In this document: positions 35,477 through 45,211 of the stretch, one piece after another | How positions within the stretch are numbered: position 1 is the first letter of the stretch | Layout: each line of letters starts with the position of its first letter | Notes under the pieces: model-generated | Databases searched by the model: none | Told to the model about the DNA's origin: nothing | Seen by the model: the letters and a program-made list of their open reading frames with translations, nothing else | Position numbers and translations under genes: made by a program | Assembly: GCA_024280835.1 (NCBI GenBank) | Contig: JAJRPJ010000016.1 | Location: forward strand, 1-64,000 | Direction of reading: 5' to 3' | From: Candidatus Zixiibacteriota bacterium | GTDB lineage: Bacteria > Zixibacteria > MSB-5A5 > GN15 > JACZUZ01 | DNA: 64,000 nt

Positions 35477-36928
35477 TTAGTATGAAACTCCCATTGCATT
35501 TTGTAGTCTGGCTACTGCAATGTTTTGGTCTAACTTGGCGCGAATTAGCTTTACCTGCGCGTCTTTGAGACTCACCTGTGCGTCGAGCATATCAAGAATT
35601 GACGCTGACCCAAGGTTGTATTTTTCTTGGGCGAGGCTCATATCTTCACGCGCAGATTTTACATTCTCGTTTGAAACTTCCACTTGGGCGACGGCCTTAT
35701 CTAGTACGAAGTAGGCTTTCTTGACAGCTAGGACAACATTATTACGCGCTTCCCAACTGTCGGCTTTGGCGTTGTTGTAAGCGACTCGTCTGTTGGTGAC
35801 TGATTGTTCGCGTTGAAACTTGTCGAAGATATTCCAGTTAACATTGACACCGAAGGCGAGCGAGCGACTTGAGAAACTCAGGTTAGCGTCAAGGTTATCA
35901 CTACGCGAACCATCGGACCAATTTTCAGAAACAAAGGCCGTGACACTCGGCAGGTAACCACCTTTGGCGGAGTTTAAGAAATGCCTATTGACATCCACGC
36001 CAAGCTCTGTTGAACGCAAACCAGGATGTGAAGTGACACCACTTTGAATCGCACCTTCGAGAGCGCCATCGAACTTATCCTCAACGTAGCTAGTATCGAA
36101 TTCCATATTTTCATTGAGGTCTAAACCGACTTCAAAACCGAGATCGGCTTTTGAAGTCTTCGCGCCGTTGCGAGCTGCCAGCAATGATATGTTGTCGTTT
36201 CCGAATTGTACTTTTTGCTTGAGCACATCTGAGAGCGAGGCCGAGCCGACATCATAGCGTGACTGGACGAGATTCAGTTGCTCTTGAGAGCGCTTGACCG
36301 CCTCTTCTTGCACTGCCAGATTGCGTACGTTTGCGAGATAGGCGAAGTAGGCGATTCTGACACTTAGGTCGAGATTCTGCTTGGCGCGCTTGAGGTCAAA
36401 GTCAGCGCGTTTGCTATTTTTCTTGACACCCTTGTAACTATTGAGTCCAGAGAAGCCCTCAAAGAGAGTGATGTTTGCTGAAAGCCGAAAAGCTGAACTG
36501 GTACGGTCTTGATCGGCAACGTCCACTTCAAAGATATTTCTGACTCCACCTGTATCAATGAAGACACCGAGCTGGTTTCCGCCAACAGTATTGATAACAT
36601 CAGATACTCCATTGCGCGAAAGTTGCTCTGATCTTTGGTCTCTTGCGCGTGATTCTGATGTTTGGTACGAACCAGACAGACTTGGCAAGAAGACACGTCC
36701 GAACTGGCGCTTTACTGATGCGGAGGCGTCACGTTTGGCGCCTTTGGCTCTGGTGATTGAGGCGCGATTTTTTTGCGCGAGGTTTAGACATTGCTCGAGT
36801 GTGTAGGTTTCGGCTTTGACAGAAGAGATTGGAGTAATCAGCCCCGCTGCCAAAACAATTACAAATGAGAGCGCTGTCGCAATTGAAAAGGTAGTTGCGG
36901 AAGCCTGACGCTTCACTGTTGCTGTCAT
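35477..36928 (-). CDS. TolC-family outer membrane channel
   Basis: About 483 residues from ATG 36928, which has CAGGAG about 8 nt upstream; a longer frame to 36973 has no such site. A signal peptide precedes YTLEQCLNLAQKN, the usual entry to the first TolC helix. Two OEP repeats follow, with coiled-coil segments such as LAVQEEAVKRSQEQLNLVQ and SARE-DMSLAQEKYNLGSASILDML. It forms the outer-membrane channel of the efflux system and is first in this operon order (TolC, adaptor, ATPase, two permeases). Confidence 0.92.
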   Translation of the reverse strand: MTATVKRQASATTFSIATALSFVIVLAAGLITPISSVKAETYTLEQCLNLAQKNRASITRAKGAKRDASASVKRQFGRVFLPSLSGSYQTSESRARDQRSEQLSRNGVSDVINTVGGNQLGVFIDTGGVRNIFEVDVADQDRTSSAFRLSANITLFEGFSGLNSYKGVKKNSKRADFDLKRAKQNLDLSVRIAYFAYLANVRNLAVQEEAVKRSQEQLNLVQSRYDVGSASLSDVLKQKVQFGNDNISLLAARNGAKTSKADLGFEVGLDLNENMEFDTSYVEDKFDGALEGAIQSGVTSHPGLRSTELGVDVNRHFLNSAKGGYLPSVTAFVSENWSDGSRSDNLDANLSFSSRSLAFGVNVNWNIFDKFQREQSVTNRRVAYNNAKADSWEARNNVVLAVKKAYFVLDKAVAQVEVSNENVKSAREDMSLAQEKYNLGSASILDMLDAQVSLKDAQVKLIRAKLDQNIAVARLQNAMGVSY

Positions 36929-37304
36929 ACGAAGACTCCTGTTTGGCCCTGCAAGGGAATTATCTATAACCATATTCTGTTTACCTGTACCAGATTTCTC
37001 TAATTGTGGAAAGCTAGTTTTTCTTATTTCAAATTACTTGTTTACGCAACCATGTTCTTATGCGATTACTTCTCTTATAGGCAATGCTGAAAAAACTCTT
37101 CTATGTTTGTACTCATTAAATTCAACCTAGACCGCTTAGACTTATTTTGGGAAGTGAACGCTTGGAACTTCTAGCTGTAAAGTTTGTAGATACATTCATC
37201 CCCACTTGCAACTACGCTAAGATTCTCAAAGAGTTGCAAAGAATCAATGAATTGTTTAGTTCCAGACTTTACTTCAACCTCATTGGGTCTAGTTTTAAGG
37301 TATA
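36929..37304. other. Intergenic region, possible minus-strand small ORF
   Basis: A 376-base gap. On the minus strand a 44-codon frame (37308-37171), starting at a TTG that overlaps the YIP1 stop, encodes a plausible hydrophilic peptide (LKTRPNEVEVKSGTKQF). Support is only reading-frame composition, so it is not called as a gene. No terminator or RNA was recognised. Confidence 0.35.
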
Positions 37305-38111
37305 TCAATAGACGATAGTACCGCCTGCAAAACCGTTGGCGAAAGCGATGAGAGCGATGCCCAAGAGCCAAATTGGTAAGAGAACATAGATGAATTTCGA
37401 TGTCGAAATATTGTAGAGCGCGCCGAGAGCAACAGAAATCGCCGCTAATTTCCACATGGTTATGAACTCCATCTGTCTCAATAAATAGTATGCGAACGAC
37501 CCATCTGGGTCTGGTTTCAGTAAACCTAGGCCTAGGTAAACATAGCTTGTTTCGTTCATGACCATTAGCCCGCCTCTGACATAGTCATGGATAAGCGATA
37601 TGATTCCCGCAAAGACAACAATCGACACTACTTGCCAAAACTTGGCTTTCCCGCCGAAAGCAAAATTGCCAACAACCCAGCAAACAAGTCCGATGACTAG
37701 AGCGAAAACTATATTGGCGGTAATTCCAATTAGAAAAGTTTTGGGAGAAAGTTGAAAATTGGTCTCGATATCTTTTGGGATTGACTCTCGCATTTCAGCG
37801 TATTGTTCAGCCCCTATGCTGTCTTTGAATTTTTCGATATTCTCGAGTGCGGCGCGTTTCACTTCTGGCATGAGGTAGGTTTTTTGTAAGTTTATTGCGC
37901 CAAAGCCTAGAGTAACAAATATCAATATCGCCAGTAACCAGTCCCATTTGTTGTTGATAACTGCGAACGACTTCGATGGCGCGTGCAACATCCCAAATAG
38001 GCGTCCAACGAACCCGACATCTTGCGCTTCTAGCGCTTGAGCATTCGCGCCACCCACCACGTTTACCACTTTTTCATCATCAGATTCGTTATCAAATAGA
38101 GATTGTTCCAT
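37305..38111 (-). CDS. YIP1-family membrane protein
   Basis: 268 residues from ATG 38111, where GAGGGA lies just upstream; ATG 38144 is an alternative. A hydrophilic acidic N-terminus precedes FVGRLFGMLHAPSKSF, the usual entry to YIP1 domains, and five to six membrane helices. The segment GGKAKFWQVVSIVVFAGII is typical of the family. Function is unknown. The gene stands alone between the TolC operon and the membrane pyrophosphatase. Confidence 0.78.
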   Translation of the reverse strand: MEQSLFDNESDDEKVVNVVGGANAQALEAQDVGFVGRLFGMLHAPSKSFAVINNKWDWLLAILIFVTLGFGAINLQKTYLMPEVKRAALENIEKFKDSIGAEQYAEMRESIPKDIETNFQLSPKTFLIGITANIVFALVIGLVCWVVGNFAFGGKAKFWQVVSIVVFAGIISLIHDYVRGGLMVMNETSYVYLGLGLLKPDPDGSFAYYLLRQMEFITMWKLAAISVALGALYNISTSKFIYVLLPIWLLGIALIAFANGFAGGTIVY

Positions 38112-38262
38112 GCTTCCCTCGTTCCTGTGTTCTTGTTGAGCCATGCCCAGTTTATGGGCTTCATCTACCTAGTAGTATATTAGATACTTTTCAAAACGGC
38201 TATTATTCACGGAAGTTTCATTTTTCTTGGTCAAACAATTTAATACCAGATTCTCACCAATG

Positions 38263-38302
38263 ACCAACAAAAGAAGGAGCGAGAATCTCTTCCCGCTCCT
38301 TC
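38263..38302 (-). terminator. Intrinsic terminator downstream of the membrane pyrophosphatase gene
   Basis: Stem GAAGGAGCG (38273-38281) with CGCTCCTTC (38294-38302). Read on the minus strand it is followed by CTTTTGTTGG. It lies 51 bases beyond the stop. Confidence 0.8.
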
Positions 38303-38353
38303 ATATAAGAATGCTATTGAGTGTAATAGTCGGTTGGACTACTTGATAGACAA

Positions 38354-40375
38354 TTACTTAACAAACAATGGCGCCATCACCAATGAAACGATGGCCATGA
38401 GCTTGATGAGAATATTCATTGACGGACCAGATGTGTCTTTGAATGGGTCACCGACTGTATCGCCGACCACAGAGGCCTTATGGGCGTCTGAGCCTTTTCC
38501 GCCATGCTTGCCAGATTCAATATACTTTTTGGCGTTATCCCATGCTCCACCAGCGTTGGACATGAACAGAGCCAAGAGAACACCTGAGAGGGTCGCTCCT
38601 GCGAGCATTCCACCGAGTGCCGACGCTGACCATGAACCTATGGCAATAGGAGCAATAACAGCGATTAAGCCTGGAAGAATCATCTCTTTGAGAGCGCTAT
38701 GCGTAGCGATTTCAATACATCTGGCGCTATCTGGTTTGGCTGTGCCTTCCATCAGACCAGCGATTTCGCGGAACTGACGACGGACTTCCTGAACCATGCC
38801 GAAAGCGGCTTTACCGACAGCGGTCATCGTCAGGGCGCCGATCATAAATGGCAATGCGCCACCGATGAAGAGTCCGACCATGACTTTGACATCAAGCAAA
38901 TCCAAAGTCTCAAGACCAGTGGCTCCGGCATAGGCTGAGAAAAGAGCCAAGGCGGTCAAAGCCGCGGAGCCGATGGCGAATCCCTTACCGATAGCGGCGG
39001 TTGTGTTGCCGAGAGAATCAAGATGGTCTGTGATGTCACGGACCTCTTTACCTAGGCCTGACATTTCGGAAATACCACCAGCGTTATCGGCAATTGGGCC
39101 ATAAGCGTCGACGGACATGGTCACGCCGATTGTCCCGAGCATACCGACAGCGGAAATACCGATGCCATAGAGTCCAGCTAGTTCATAGCCAAGATATGTG
39201 GCGCCAGCGATAACGAAAATTGGCAGTGCGACAGATTCGAGACCGATAGCCAAGCCAGAGATAATGTTTGTGGCTGAACCAGTTTCGGAGGCCTCGGCGA
39301 TTTTGCGAATAGGCTTGGCGGCTGTGTAATACTCAGTGAGCAATCCAAGGGTGATTCCTGCGACGTTACCACCAAGAACCGCCCAGAAGACGCTTTTGCT
39401 GACGTCGAGCCATTCGGTCAAAAACCAAGCGGCGGCCAAGAGAACTACAGAGCCAACATAAGTCACCATGCGCAAGACAGCGGCAGGGTTCATGTTTTTT
39501 AGGATATTAACTGAAAGGATACCCAACATTGAAGCTACGGCTCCGAAGCCAACTAAGGCCAACGGAAAGGCCATATAGCCGAGTCGCTGTGATTCTGCTG
39601 TGAAGTTTAGCGAAGGCACGTTTCCGACTACCATTGTCGCCGCAAGAACGATTGTGGCGATGATTGAGCCGACATAGGATTCAAAGAGGTCAGCGCCCAT
39701 ACCAGCGGTATCACCGACATTGTCACCAACGTTATCCGCGATAACCGCAGGGTTTCGCGGATCGTCTTCTGGAATTCCAGCTTCAACTTTACCCACCAAA
39801 TCAGCGCCAACATCGGCGGCTTTGGTGAAGATACCTCCACCAACCCGCGCGAAGAGCGCGATTGTCGAGGCTCCCATGGCGAATCCACTGAGCGCGCCAA
39901 CATCATTGGCGTTCAATAAATAGTAGAAGAAAAAGCCAACTCCGATTAGTCCGAGCGAAGCTACCGACATACCCATCACTGAGCCACCAGAGAAAGCGAC
40001 TTTAAGGGCGGCGGAGATGCCTGATTTTTGCGCGGCGGCGGTTGTACGAACATTAGCGCGAGTGGCGGCTTTCATGCCGATGAAACCAGCAAGCATTGAG
40101 CAAGATGCGCCACTGACGAAGGCTAGGCCTGTGTTCCAGCTTAGGAAGAATCCCAATAGGCACATGACGAGAATGACAAAGGCAATCAGGATTGTGTATT
40201 CCTTCTTCAAGAAGACCATGGCGCCATCGTGGATGACCTCCGAGATCTCGCGCATTTTATCGTTTCCGTCGTCCTGCTTTTTAATCCAAGCAAAGGAAGC
40301 TATGGCAAAGATGAGGCCAATAGATCCAATAGCTACGGCATAGAGGCCGAGTTGAGGTGAAATCTCAAGATTCAT
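38354..40375 (-). CDS. hppA: Membrane-bound K+-dependent, probably Na+-translocating pyrophosphatase
   Basis: 673 residues with about 16 membrane helices, the usual length. Pyrophosphate-binding motifs are visible: [11 protein letters not shown] with DDPRNPA and DNVGDNVGD, and the late [30 protein letters not shown] has Ala where K+-independent enzymes have Lys, so K+ dependence is expected. [12 protein letters not shown] places the gating Glu as in Na+-pumping enzymes such as that of Thermotoga. The enzyme hydrolyses PPi and pumps cations out of the cytoplasm. AGGAG lies 6-7 nt before the start. Ion choice is an inference from motifs. Confidence 0.95.
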   Translation of the reverse strand: MNLEISPQLGLYAVAIGSIGLIFAIASFAWIKKQDDGNDKMREISEVIHDGAMVFLKKEYTILIAFVILVMCLLGFFLSWNTGLAFVSGASCSMLAGFIGMKAATRANVRTTAAAQKSGISAALKVAFSGGSVMGMSVASLGLIGVGFFFYYLLNANDVGALSGFAMGASTIALFARVGGGIFTKAADVGADLVGKVEAGIPEDDPRNPAVIADNVGDNVGDTAGMGADLFESYVGSIIATIVLAATMVVGNVPSLNFTAESQRLGYMAFPLALVGFGAVASMLGILSVNILKNMNPAAVLRMVTYVGSVVLLAAAWFLTEWLDVSKSVFWAVLGGNVAGITLGLLTEYYTAAKPIRKIAEASETGSATNIISGLAIGLESVALPIFVIAGATYLGYELAGLYGIGISAVGMLGTIGVTMSVDAYGPIADNAGGISEMSGLGKEVRDITDHLDSLGNTTAAIGKGFAIGSAALTALALFSAYAGATGLETLDLLDVKVMVGLFIGGALPFMIGALTMTAVGKAAFGMVQEVRRQFREIAGLMEGTAKPDSARCIEIATHSALKEMILPGLIAVIAPIAIGSWSASALGGMLAGATLSGVLLALFMSNAGGAWDNAKKYIESGKHGGKGSDAHKASVVGDTVGDPFKDTSGPSMNILIKLMAIVSLVMAPLFVK

Positions 40376-40655
40376 TTGTTTCTCCTGTTTTTCCCAAGTT
40401 TGAAGCTATACTGTTTTTATTCTTATTTATTAGCTATTATTGTGATTATTCGTTAGCTGAAATGCTTGTTTTATTTCTTTTCAATCCGTAGTAAAGTCTC
40501 GCTCATGAATGTGTTTGAGCTTATAGGCCTGAGAGCGAGAATATATATATGTCTAATTGGAAATATGCCAGCGAAATCTTCTGGTCAGCGTGAGTTTTTT
40601 TGTGTTGGCGGTTTTGTTTATTGGCCTTTAAGTGGTGACTTCAAAACAGTCATAG
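40376..40655. other. Intergenic region, nothing recognised apart from a promoter-like upstream area
   Basis: This stretch lies upstream of the pyrophosphatase gene and downstream of the convergent-side terminator. No RNA gene or coding region is convincing. A 99-codon + strand frame here has poor composition. Confidence 0.4.
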
Positions 40656-40684
40656 AAAACCCGCGAGAGGTTAATCTCGCGGGT
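40656..40684 (-). terminator. Intrinsic terminator after the lipoprotein gene
   Basis: Stem CCCGCGAGA (40660-40668) with TCTCGCGGG (40675-40683). On the minus strand it is followed by TTTTC. It lies 50 bases after the stop of the gene at 40735. Confidence 0.88.
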
Positions 40685-40734
40685 ATTCTTGGCGTTTCTA
40701 GGCGCAGGTATCAAATTAGTGGTATCTGCCTCGA

Positions 40735-42483
40735 CTATTTTAGCTTTATATCAACCAGAATATGAGGCCATGATTTACGCTTATTGGCGATCGGGAAATT
40801 GACTGGTGACTGATTGCGCATTTCAAAGTTATTATTGAAGGTCGTATGATCATTGAGGAGATCGAGACTTCCATCCGTCGCTCCACCATCGCTAGAACCG
40901 CGAGAGAAATTAATCTCCACACTCATAAGAACTAATGGGAAGTTCTTTGTCGAATCTGCATAATTGTCTGGCTCGACAGTTATGAAAGCGATTGTCGTAT
41001 CACCTGGGGCGCCATGAAAATCAAAGACAGGGCCTGTTCCTCCGACAAACGGATGCGTGAGAAAATCCTCACCTGGAAATGGTGGCAGAGAGACGGCCGG
41101 CGAAGCCGCAAAAGGATTCGTATTTGAGCCAACTGTGTTATAGCCCGCTTCTCCAGAGTAATTATAGACCGAACGGACTATAATACTATCACTTCCATCG
41201 GGATTCTTACCAAAGTCGGTGGTGTCGAATTTATTGAAAGTCTGGATGACAACAGTATCATAGAAGATACCAGTGGTAAAGAGCGTGCGCCCTTCCTTCT
41301 CCCAGTTTGTCTCTTTGTTTTCACCCAAGTTCATGCGAACGAACTCTTGCGCGCTGGCTCCCTTGAATGGACCAAGAACCCAGCCCTTGTAATGCCAGCC
41401 AGTGCCTCTGAGGTCGAATAGTTCGGAGAAACCATTGTCAAACTGATGGATGTTGCGGAAAATAGAGGAGGTGGTGTCAATCGACTGCTGCATTCTATAG
41501 TCACGATTGGCACCATATTGGATTGTATCTGGGCCGTAGGTGGCTCCACCTGGTGTGGTATACTGTGGCAGGACATATTGCACGGCCGCGGAATCGACGA
41601 TATAGAATGTGTCAAGGACAGTGTCCGCTGTGATAGTTGTATCTGGCGGTACCATGACTGTGTCGATGGTTGTATCGACTGTAATAGTTGTGGTCACCGA
41701 ATCGATACCTGTTGTATCAAATGGATTGATAGGCACTGTTGCGAAGAACGACCGGACAGTATGAATATTAAACGTATCGAGATTGAATCTGGTATATCGG
41801 TCATACGCGACGTCCATCACACTATCTATACCAATGGTATCCAGAGTATTGCCATTAGCTAGGTCCGCTGACGCATTGCGAGGGACTTGTGTCAATTCAG
41901 TGGCTGAAGCGCCAATTGTATCTTGAGTGCGTGTCGAACTTCTTGAGTAAATTGCAAACCAGACACCAGCTGAATCATTGCTGAAATCACCATCGGTTGG
42001 GGTTTCAATTGAGACAAAGCCAGTGGTGATACCCGAGAAATCGATTGGGTATTTCATCAAGAGGATTTCACGCTCTTCTGGAGCGAAAATTGTGTCGCGC
42101 ATAAAAATCGGTCCAGGTCCAGAGACTGACGGAATATTTATCTCCTCAATAGAGACTGAGATAAAGTCCCATTCGAGAATATTGAGATTGACATCAAAAC
42201 TTCTCTCGCGAACTCCAGAATTCAGAGAATCACGCATGAGATAGAGTTTTTGATCCCAACCGAAACGACCGAGAGAGGTATTCGAGCCGTCTAGCTTCTG
42301 CAACCAGAGCTCGTAAATCATGCCGTCTGGTGGCGCCGGAAAGGCCTTGGGTGAAAGGTTCACTGTAGCAGCGGAGAACGAAGATGAAACAGGTTCGGTG
42401 TCCGAGCAGCCCATTTGTAGGGCGAAAACAGCAGTCAAGGCGGTTAGCAGAGTCAGAGGAATACGCGCCAAGCGTTTAAACAT
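40735..42483 (-). CDS. Lipoprotein of unknown function with Asp/Thr-rich repeats
   Basis: About 582 residues from ATG 42483 (GGGAGG about 11 nt upstream); an in-frame TTG at 42501 is rejected because it lies inside that site. The N-terminus is a lipoprotein signal with AVFALQMGC. The following PAPPDGMIYELWLQ..LGRFGWDQ segment resembles the anti-sigma-factor K-type extracellular region. A middle segment repeats VDTTIDTVMVPPDTTITADT, a low-complexity pattern also seen in the tandem paralogues at 1925-7647. Function unknown; probably periplasmic or outer-membrane. Confidence 0.75.
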   Translation of the reverse strand: MFKRLARIPLTLLTALTAVFALQMGCSDTEPVSSSFSAATVNLSPKAFPAPPDGMIYELWLQKLDGSNTSLGRFGWDQKLYLMRDSLNSGVRERSFDVNLNILEWDFISVSIEEINIPSVSGPGPIFMRDTIFAPEEREILLMKYPIDFSGITTGFVSIETPTDGDFSNDSAGVWFAIYSRSSTRTQDTIGASATELTQVPRNASADLANGNTLDTIGIDSVMDVAYDRYTRFNLDTFNIHTVRSFFATVPINPFDTTGIDSVTTTITVDTTIDTVMVPPDTTITADTVLDTFYIVDSAAVQYVLPQYTTPGGATYGPDTIQYGANRDYRMQQSIDTTSSIFRNIHQFDNGFSELFDLRGTGWHYKGWVLGPFKGASAQEFVRMNLGENKETNWEKEGRTLFTTGIFYDTVVIQTFNKFDTTDFGKNPDGSDSIIVRSVYNYSGEAGYNTVGSNTNPFAASPAVSLPPFPGEDFLTHPFVGGTGPVFDFHGAPGDTTIAFITVEPDNYADSTKNFPLVLMSVEINFSRGSSDGGATDGSLDLLNDHTTFNNNFEMRNQSPVNFPIANKRKSWPHILVDIKLK

Positions 42484-42946
42484 AAAAACGTGACCTCCCA
42501 ATCAGTTGTGGGGCAATAACTTGCCTGGTTTGAATCGGATTTTGCCAAAGCTTACGTTGGCATCTACATAGATATTGCGCTCATGAGTGAAAAAGCCCAT
42601 GAACGCCCGACGTTCGCCATAATATGGCGCTACTTCTTCCCTGTCAAGGGTTTGCAAGGCTTTGAAGCGTTTTCGGTTTTTGAGTGAAATTGGTTATATG
42701 TGAGTGTTTTTCAGGAGGTTCTTAATTTTGGGATAGCTGTTGTCAGATTCTTGCAAAACGAGGGTGTTTTTTGAAGAGACAGCGAATTGCGCTCAAGGGC
42801 AACTGGAAGGATTCTGGCCCTAAAGGTACCTATTGGGGCGCCGATGTCTATAAGATAAGTATAGCGAAGGACAGTTAGAAGTTTGGAAGTAACTGTAAAT
42901 CATAATTTGGATTCTAGGTGCAATCCAGTCGTGTGGCGTGAGAGAT
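42484..42946. other. Divergent intergenic region, no feature recognised
   Basis: A 463-base gap lies between divergent genes. It must hold the promoters of the lipoprotein gene and the PEGA/TPR gene, but I could not locate them. No RNA gene or repeat was recognised. Confidence 0.4.
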
Positions 42947-44935
42947 ATGAGTAACAATAAGAACAAATCTAAAGAGCAAAGTGACAGCGCTAAATCATCG
43001 GATTTATCGTCGAATGCTGATAAATCAAATACTTCCGAGGAAACAATCGAAATTGCTAGTCCTGGCGAATCACTTCGACCACAGCATATCGAAGAGCCTC
43101 CACTCCAACAGCAATCGCCATTGGGATCGGCCAGCGAACCCGCTGACACTCAGGCGCCAGATATGAAGGAGCCTGTTTCAAATGCGCCAACCTCAAAGTC
43201 GAAGGGTTCTGAGTCCGCTGATCCTGTAAAACGACTTTCCTCAGAACAAGTTCAAAATATCAATAGTAGATTCAGTTCTGACCACGAAGTGGCATCAGAA
43301 AACGAGCGTGAGCAATTGCTGAAATCTCTTAGCTCTGAGAGTGACAAACGGAAGAATACCTCAGAACAACCTGACCCGATAATTGCCGAGAGCAAATCCA
43401 CAGTCGGCGCTCCTCCACCCCAAAAACCTGTCGCGGTGCAGAAGGCTCCTCCGAAGAAGGCAGCTGAGCAAATCAATGTGCCAGTGCGTGGCATCGCGCA
43501 TTTCTCAGGGCGAATCATTACTCTCGGCGCTACTGAAAAGATGACCACAGAGAGCGAGTTGACTGTCAACGGAAACCGCTATCAACTGAAACCAGGAAAA
43601 GCGAGCTCGAATGTCTTGGGCTATGTAGTGTCCGCGGTTTTGATTATCGCTTCGGCATTTGTTGGAAAATTCTATTTGGCCGAGGGTCAAGTAAGCGGTG
43701 GCGAGATTCTTGGAGTTGCGCTCAGTCAAAATGGCGCTCCCTACCAAAGCGGTGCAGTTGTGCGCTTACCAGAATTGGGTATTTCGACTGTCACAAACGC
43801 CGAAGGGTTGTTCCACTTTACGAATGTTCCCAATGGCACATACAAACTTGAATACAATTTGGCTGGAAGTCTTGGGGGGTCACAAACTGTCTCGGTTCAT
43901 GACAATGGTTCGAGCATGATTACTCTCGATGGAGCGACAAAACGTTTGGCGCAAACAATAGTACATTCTCCAGAAAGACCTTCGAGTCCTAGGAGCGCTA
44001 CAAAATCTCAGTCCAAGACAACTGCAAAAGCAACTTCCCGAAAAGCGAACGGTCGGGGCGCTTTGGCTGTCACAAGTGATGTCAGCGGCGCTATTGTTTT
44101 CATTGACAATCAGAAGCTCGGAAAGATTAACAACACATTCCGCCGTATGAATACAGGCTCTAGAACAATCCGTATTGAAAAAGCTGGCTATGAAACCTAT
44201 GTTGGATCGGTAAACATCAAATCAGGCAAGATTGCAAAAGTTAATGTTACTCTTGAGCCACTGGCAAGCCAAACAGAGCCAGCGGTGGCTCCGATGTTGA
44301 GCGCTAATGATTTATTTCAAACTGGTCGTGAGGCGTTTCGCAATGATGAGAATGAGGTTGCGCTCGAGTTTTTGAACAAAGCGCTGGACAAAGACCCGAG
44401 TCTCGCTGACGCATACTATTTCCGCGCTGAGGCACTGGCAAAGTCTGGTGACTCACATAATGCAGAATTAGATTATATCCGCGCTGGTGAAACTTGGAGT
44501 CGCCAAAAACGCACACAGGACGCGCGTTCGGCATTCGACAATGCCATTGCAATCTCGAATGGCTCGGCTCTGTCTTATAAGGTGCGTGGAGATTTCTTCG
44601 TCGGCAGAAAGAACCGTGAAAAAGGCATCAATGATTACAACAACGCCCTAAAAGCAGATAAGAATTATTATGACGCTCATCTAGCTTTGGGCATTGCCAA
44701 CTTCGAATCTGGCTCATACCGTCATGCCGACAAGGCTCTTCGCAGAGCCAAAGATTTCAATGATAAAGACCCCGTTCTCTACCATTATCTGATGCTTAAT
44801 TCTTTGGCGAAGAATAATCTGAGCGATGTTAATCGCTATTACAAGCAGTTCAAGAAGAAAGCCAGTTCAGCGGAAATGGCGCGCTTCAAATCGGACAATA
44901 GACTGGTTGCGATTCGTCGAATCGTCAAAGACTGA
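42947..44935 (+). CDS. Single-pass membrane protein with carboxypeptidase-regulatory-like, PEGA and TPR domains
   Basis: About 662 residues from ATG 42947. A long disordered polar region (about 1-200) precedes one membrane helix (VLGYVVSAVLIIASAFVG). A carboxypeptidase-regulatory-like fold follows (GVALSQNGAPYQSGAVVRL..TNAEGLFHFTNVPNGTY), then a Ser/Lys-rich linker, a PEGA domain (GAIVFIDNQKLGK..TIRIEKAGYETY) and about five TPR repeats to the end. The domain order suggests a scaffold with its N-terminus in the cytoplasm and the rest outside. No catalytic domain is visible. Function unknown. Confidence 0.82.
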   Translation: MSNNKNKSKEQSDSAKSSDLSSNADKSNTSEETIEIASPGESLRPQHIEEPPLQQQSPLGSASEPADTQAPDMKEPVSNAPTSKSKGSESADPVKRLSSEQVQNINSRFSSDHEVASENEREQLLKSLSSESDKRKNTSEQPDPIIAESKSTVGAPPPQKPVAVQKAPPKKAAEQINVPVRGIAHFSGRIITLGATEKMTTESELTVNGNRYQLKPGKASSNVLGYVVSAVLIIASAFVGKFYLAEGQVSGGEILGVALSQNGAPYQSGAVVRLPELGISTVTNAEGLFHFTNVPNGTYKLEYNLAGSLGGSQTVSVHDNGSSMITLDGATKRLAQTIVHSPERPSSPRSATKSQSKTTAKATSRKANGRGALAVTSDVSGAIVFIDNQKLGKINNTFRRMNTGSRTIRIEKAGYETYVGSVNIKSGKIAKVNVTLEPLASQTEPAVAPMLSANDLFQTGREAFRNDENEVALEFLNKALDKDPSLADAYYFRAEALAKSGDSHNAELDYIRAGETWSRQKRTQDARSAFDNAIAISNGSALSYKVRGDFFVGRKNREKGINDYNNALKADKNYYDAHLALGIANFESGSYRHADKALRRAKDFNDKDPVLYHYLMLNSLAKNNLSDVNRYYKQFKKKASSAEMARFKSDNRLVAIRRIVKD

Positions 44936-45211
44936 CCCCCAGATTTTCGAGAAGTACCAAAGTAACGGTTAATCCGTCCGCCTCCCCCCTGCTTCACATT
45001 TTTTTGTTTACTGGCTCTTGGACTTTGTCCTGAGCGTCAATTTCTCGCATTGTATTGCACGTTAACCCAAGAACACGTATTCTCAATTAGGCGGTTGAGT
45101 AGGCAATTGATGCTGACTACTGGCTTTCTCTTGAGCTTTGCTCATTGAAGCGTGGCGCCGTAATTCATTGAGAGTAATATTCAAAAACTATCATATACTG
45201 GAGTTTTGCAA

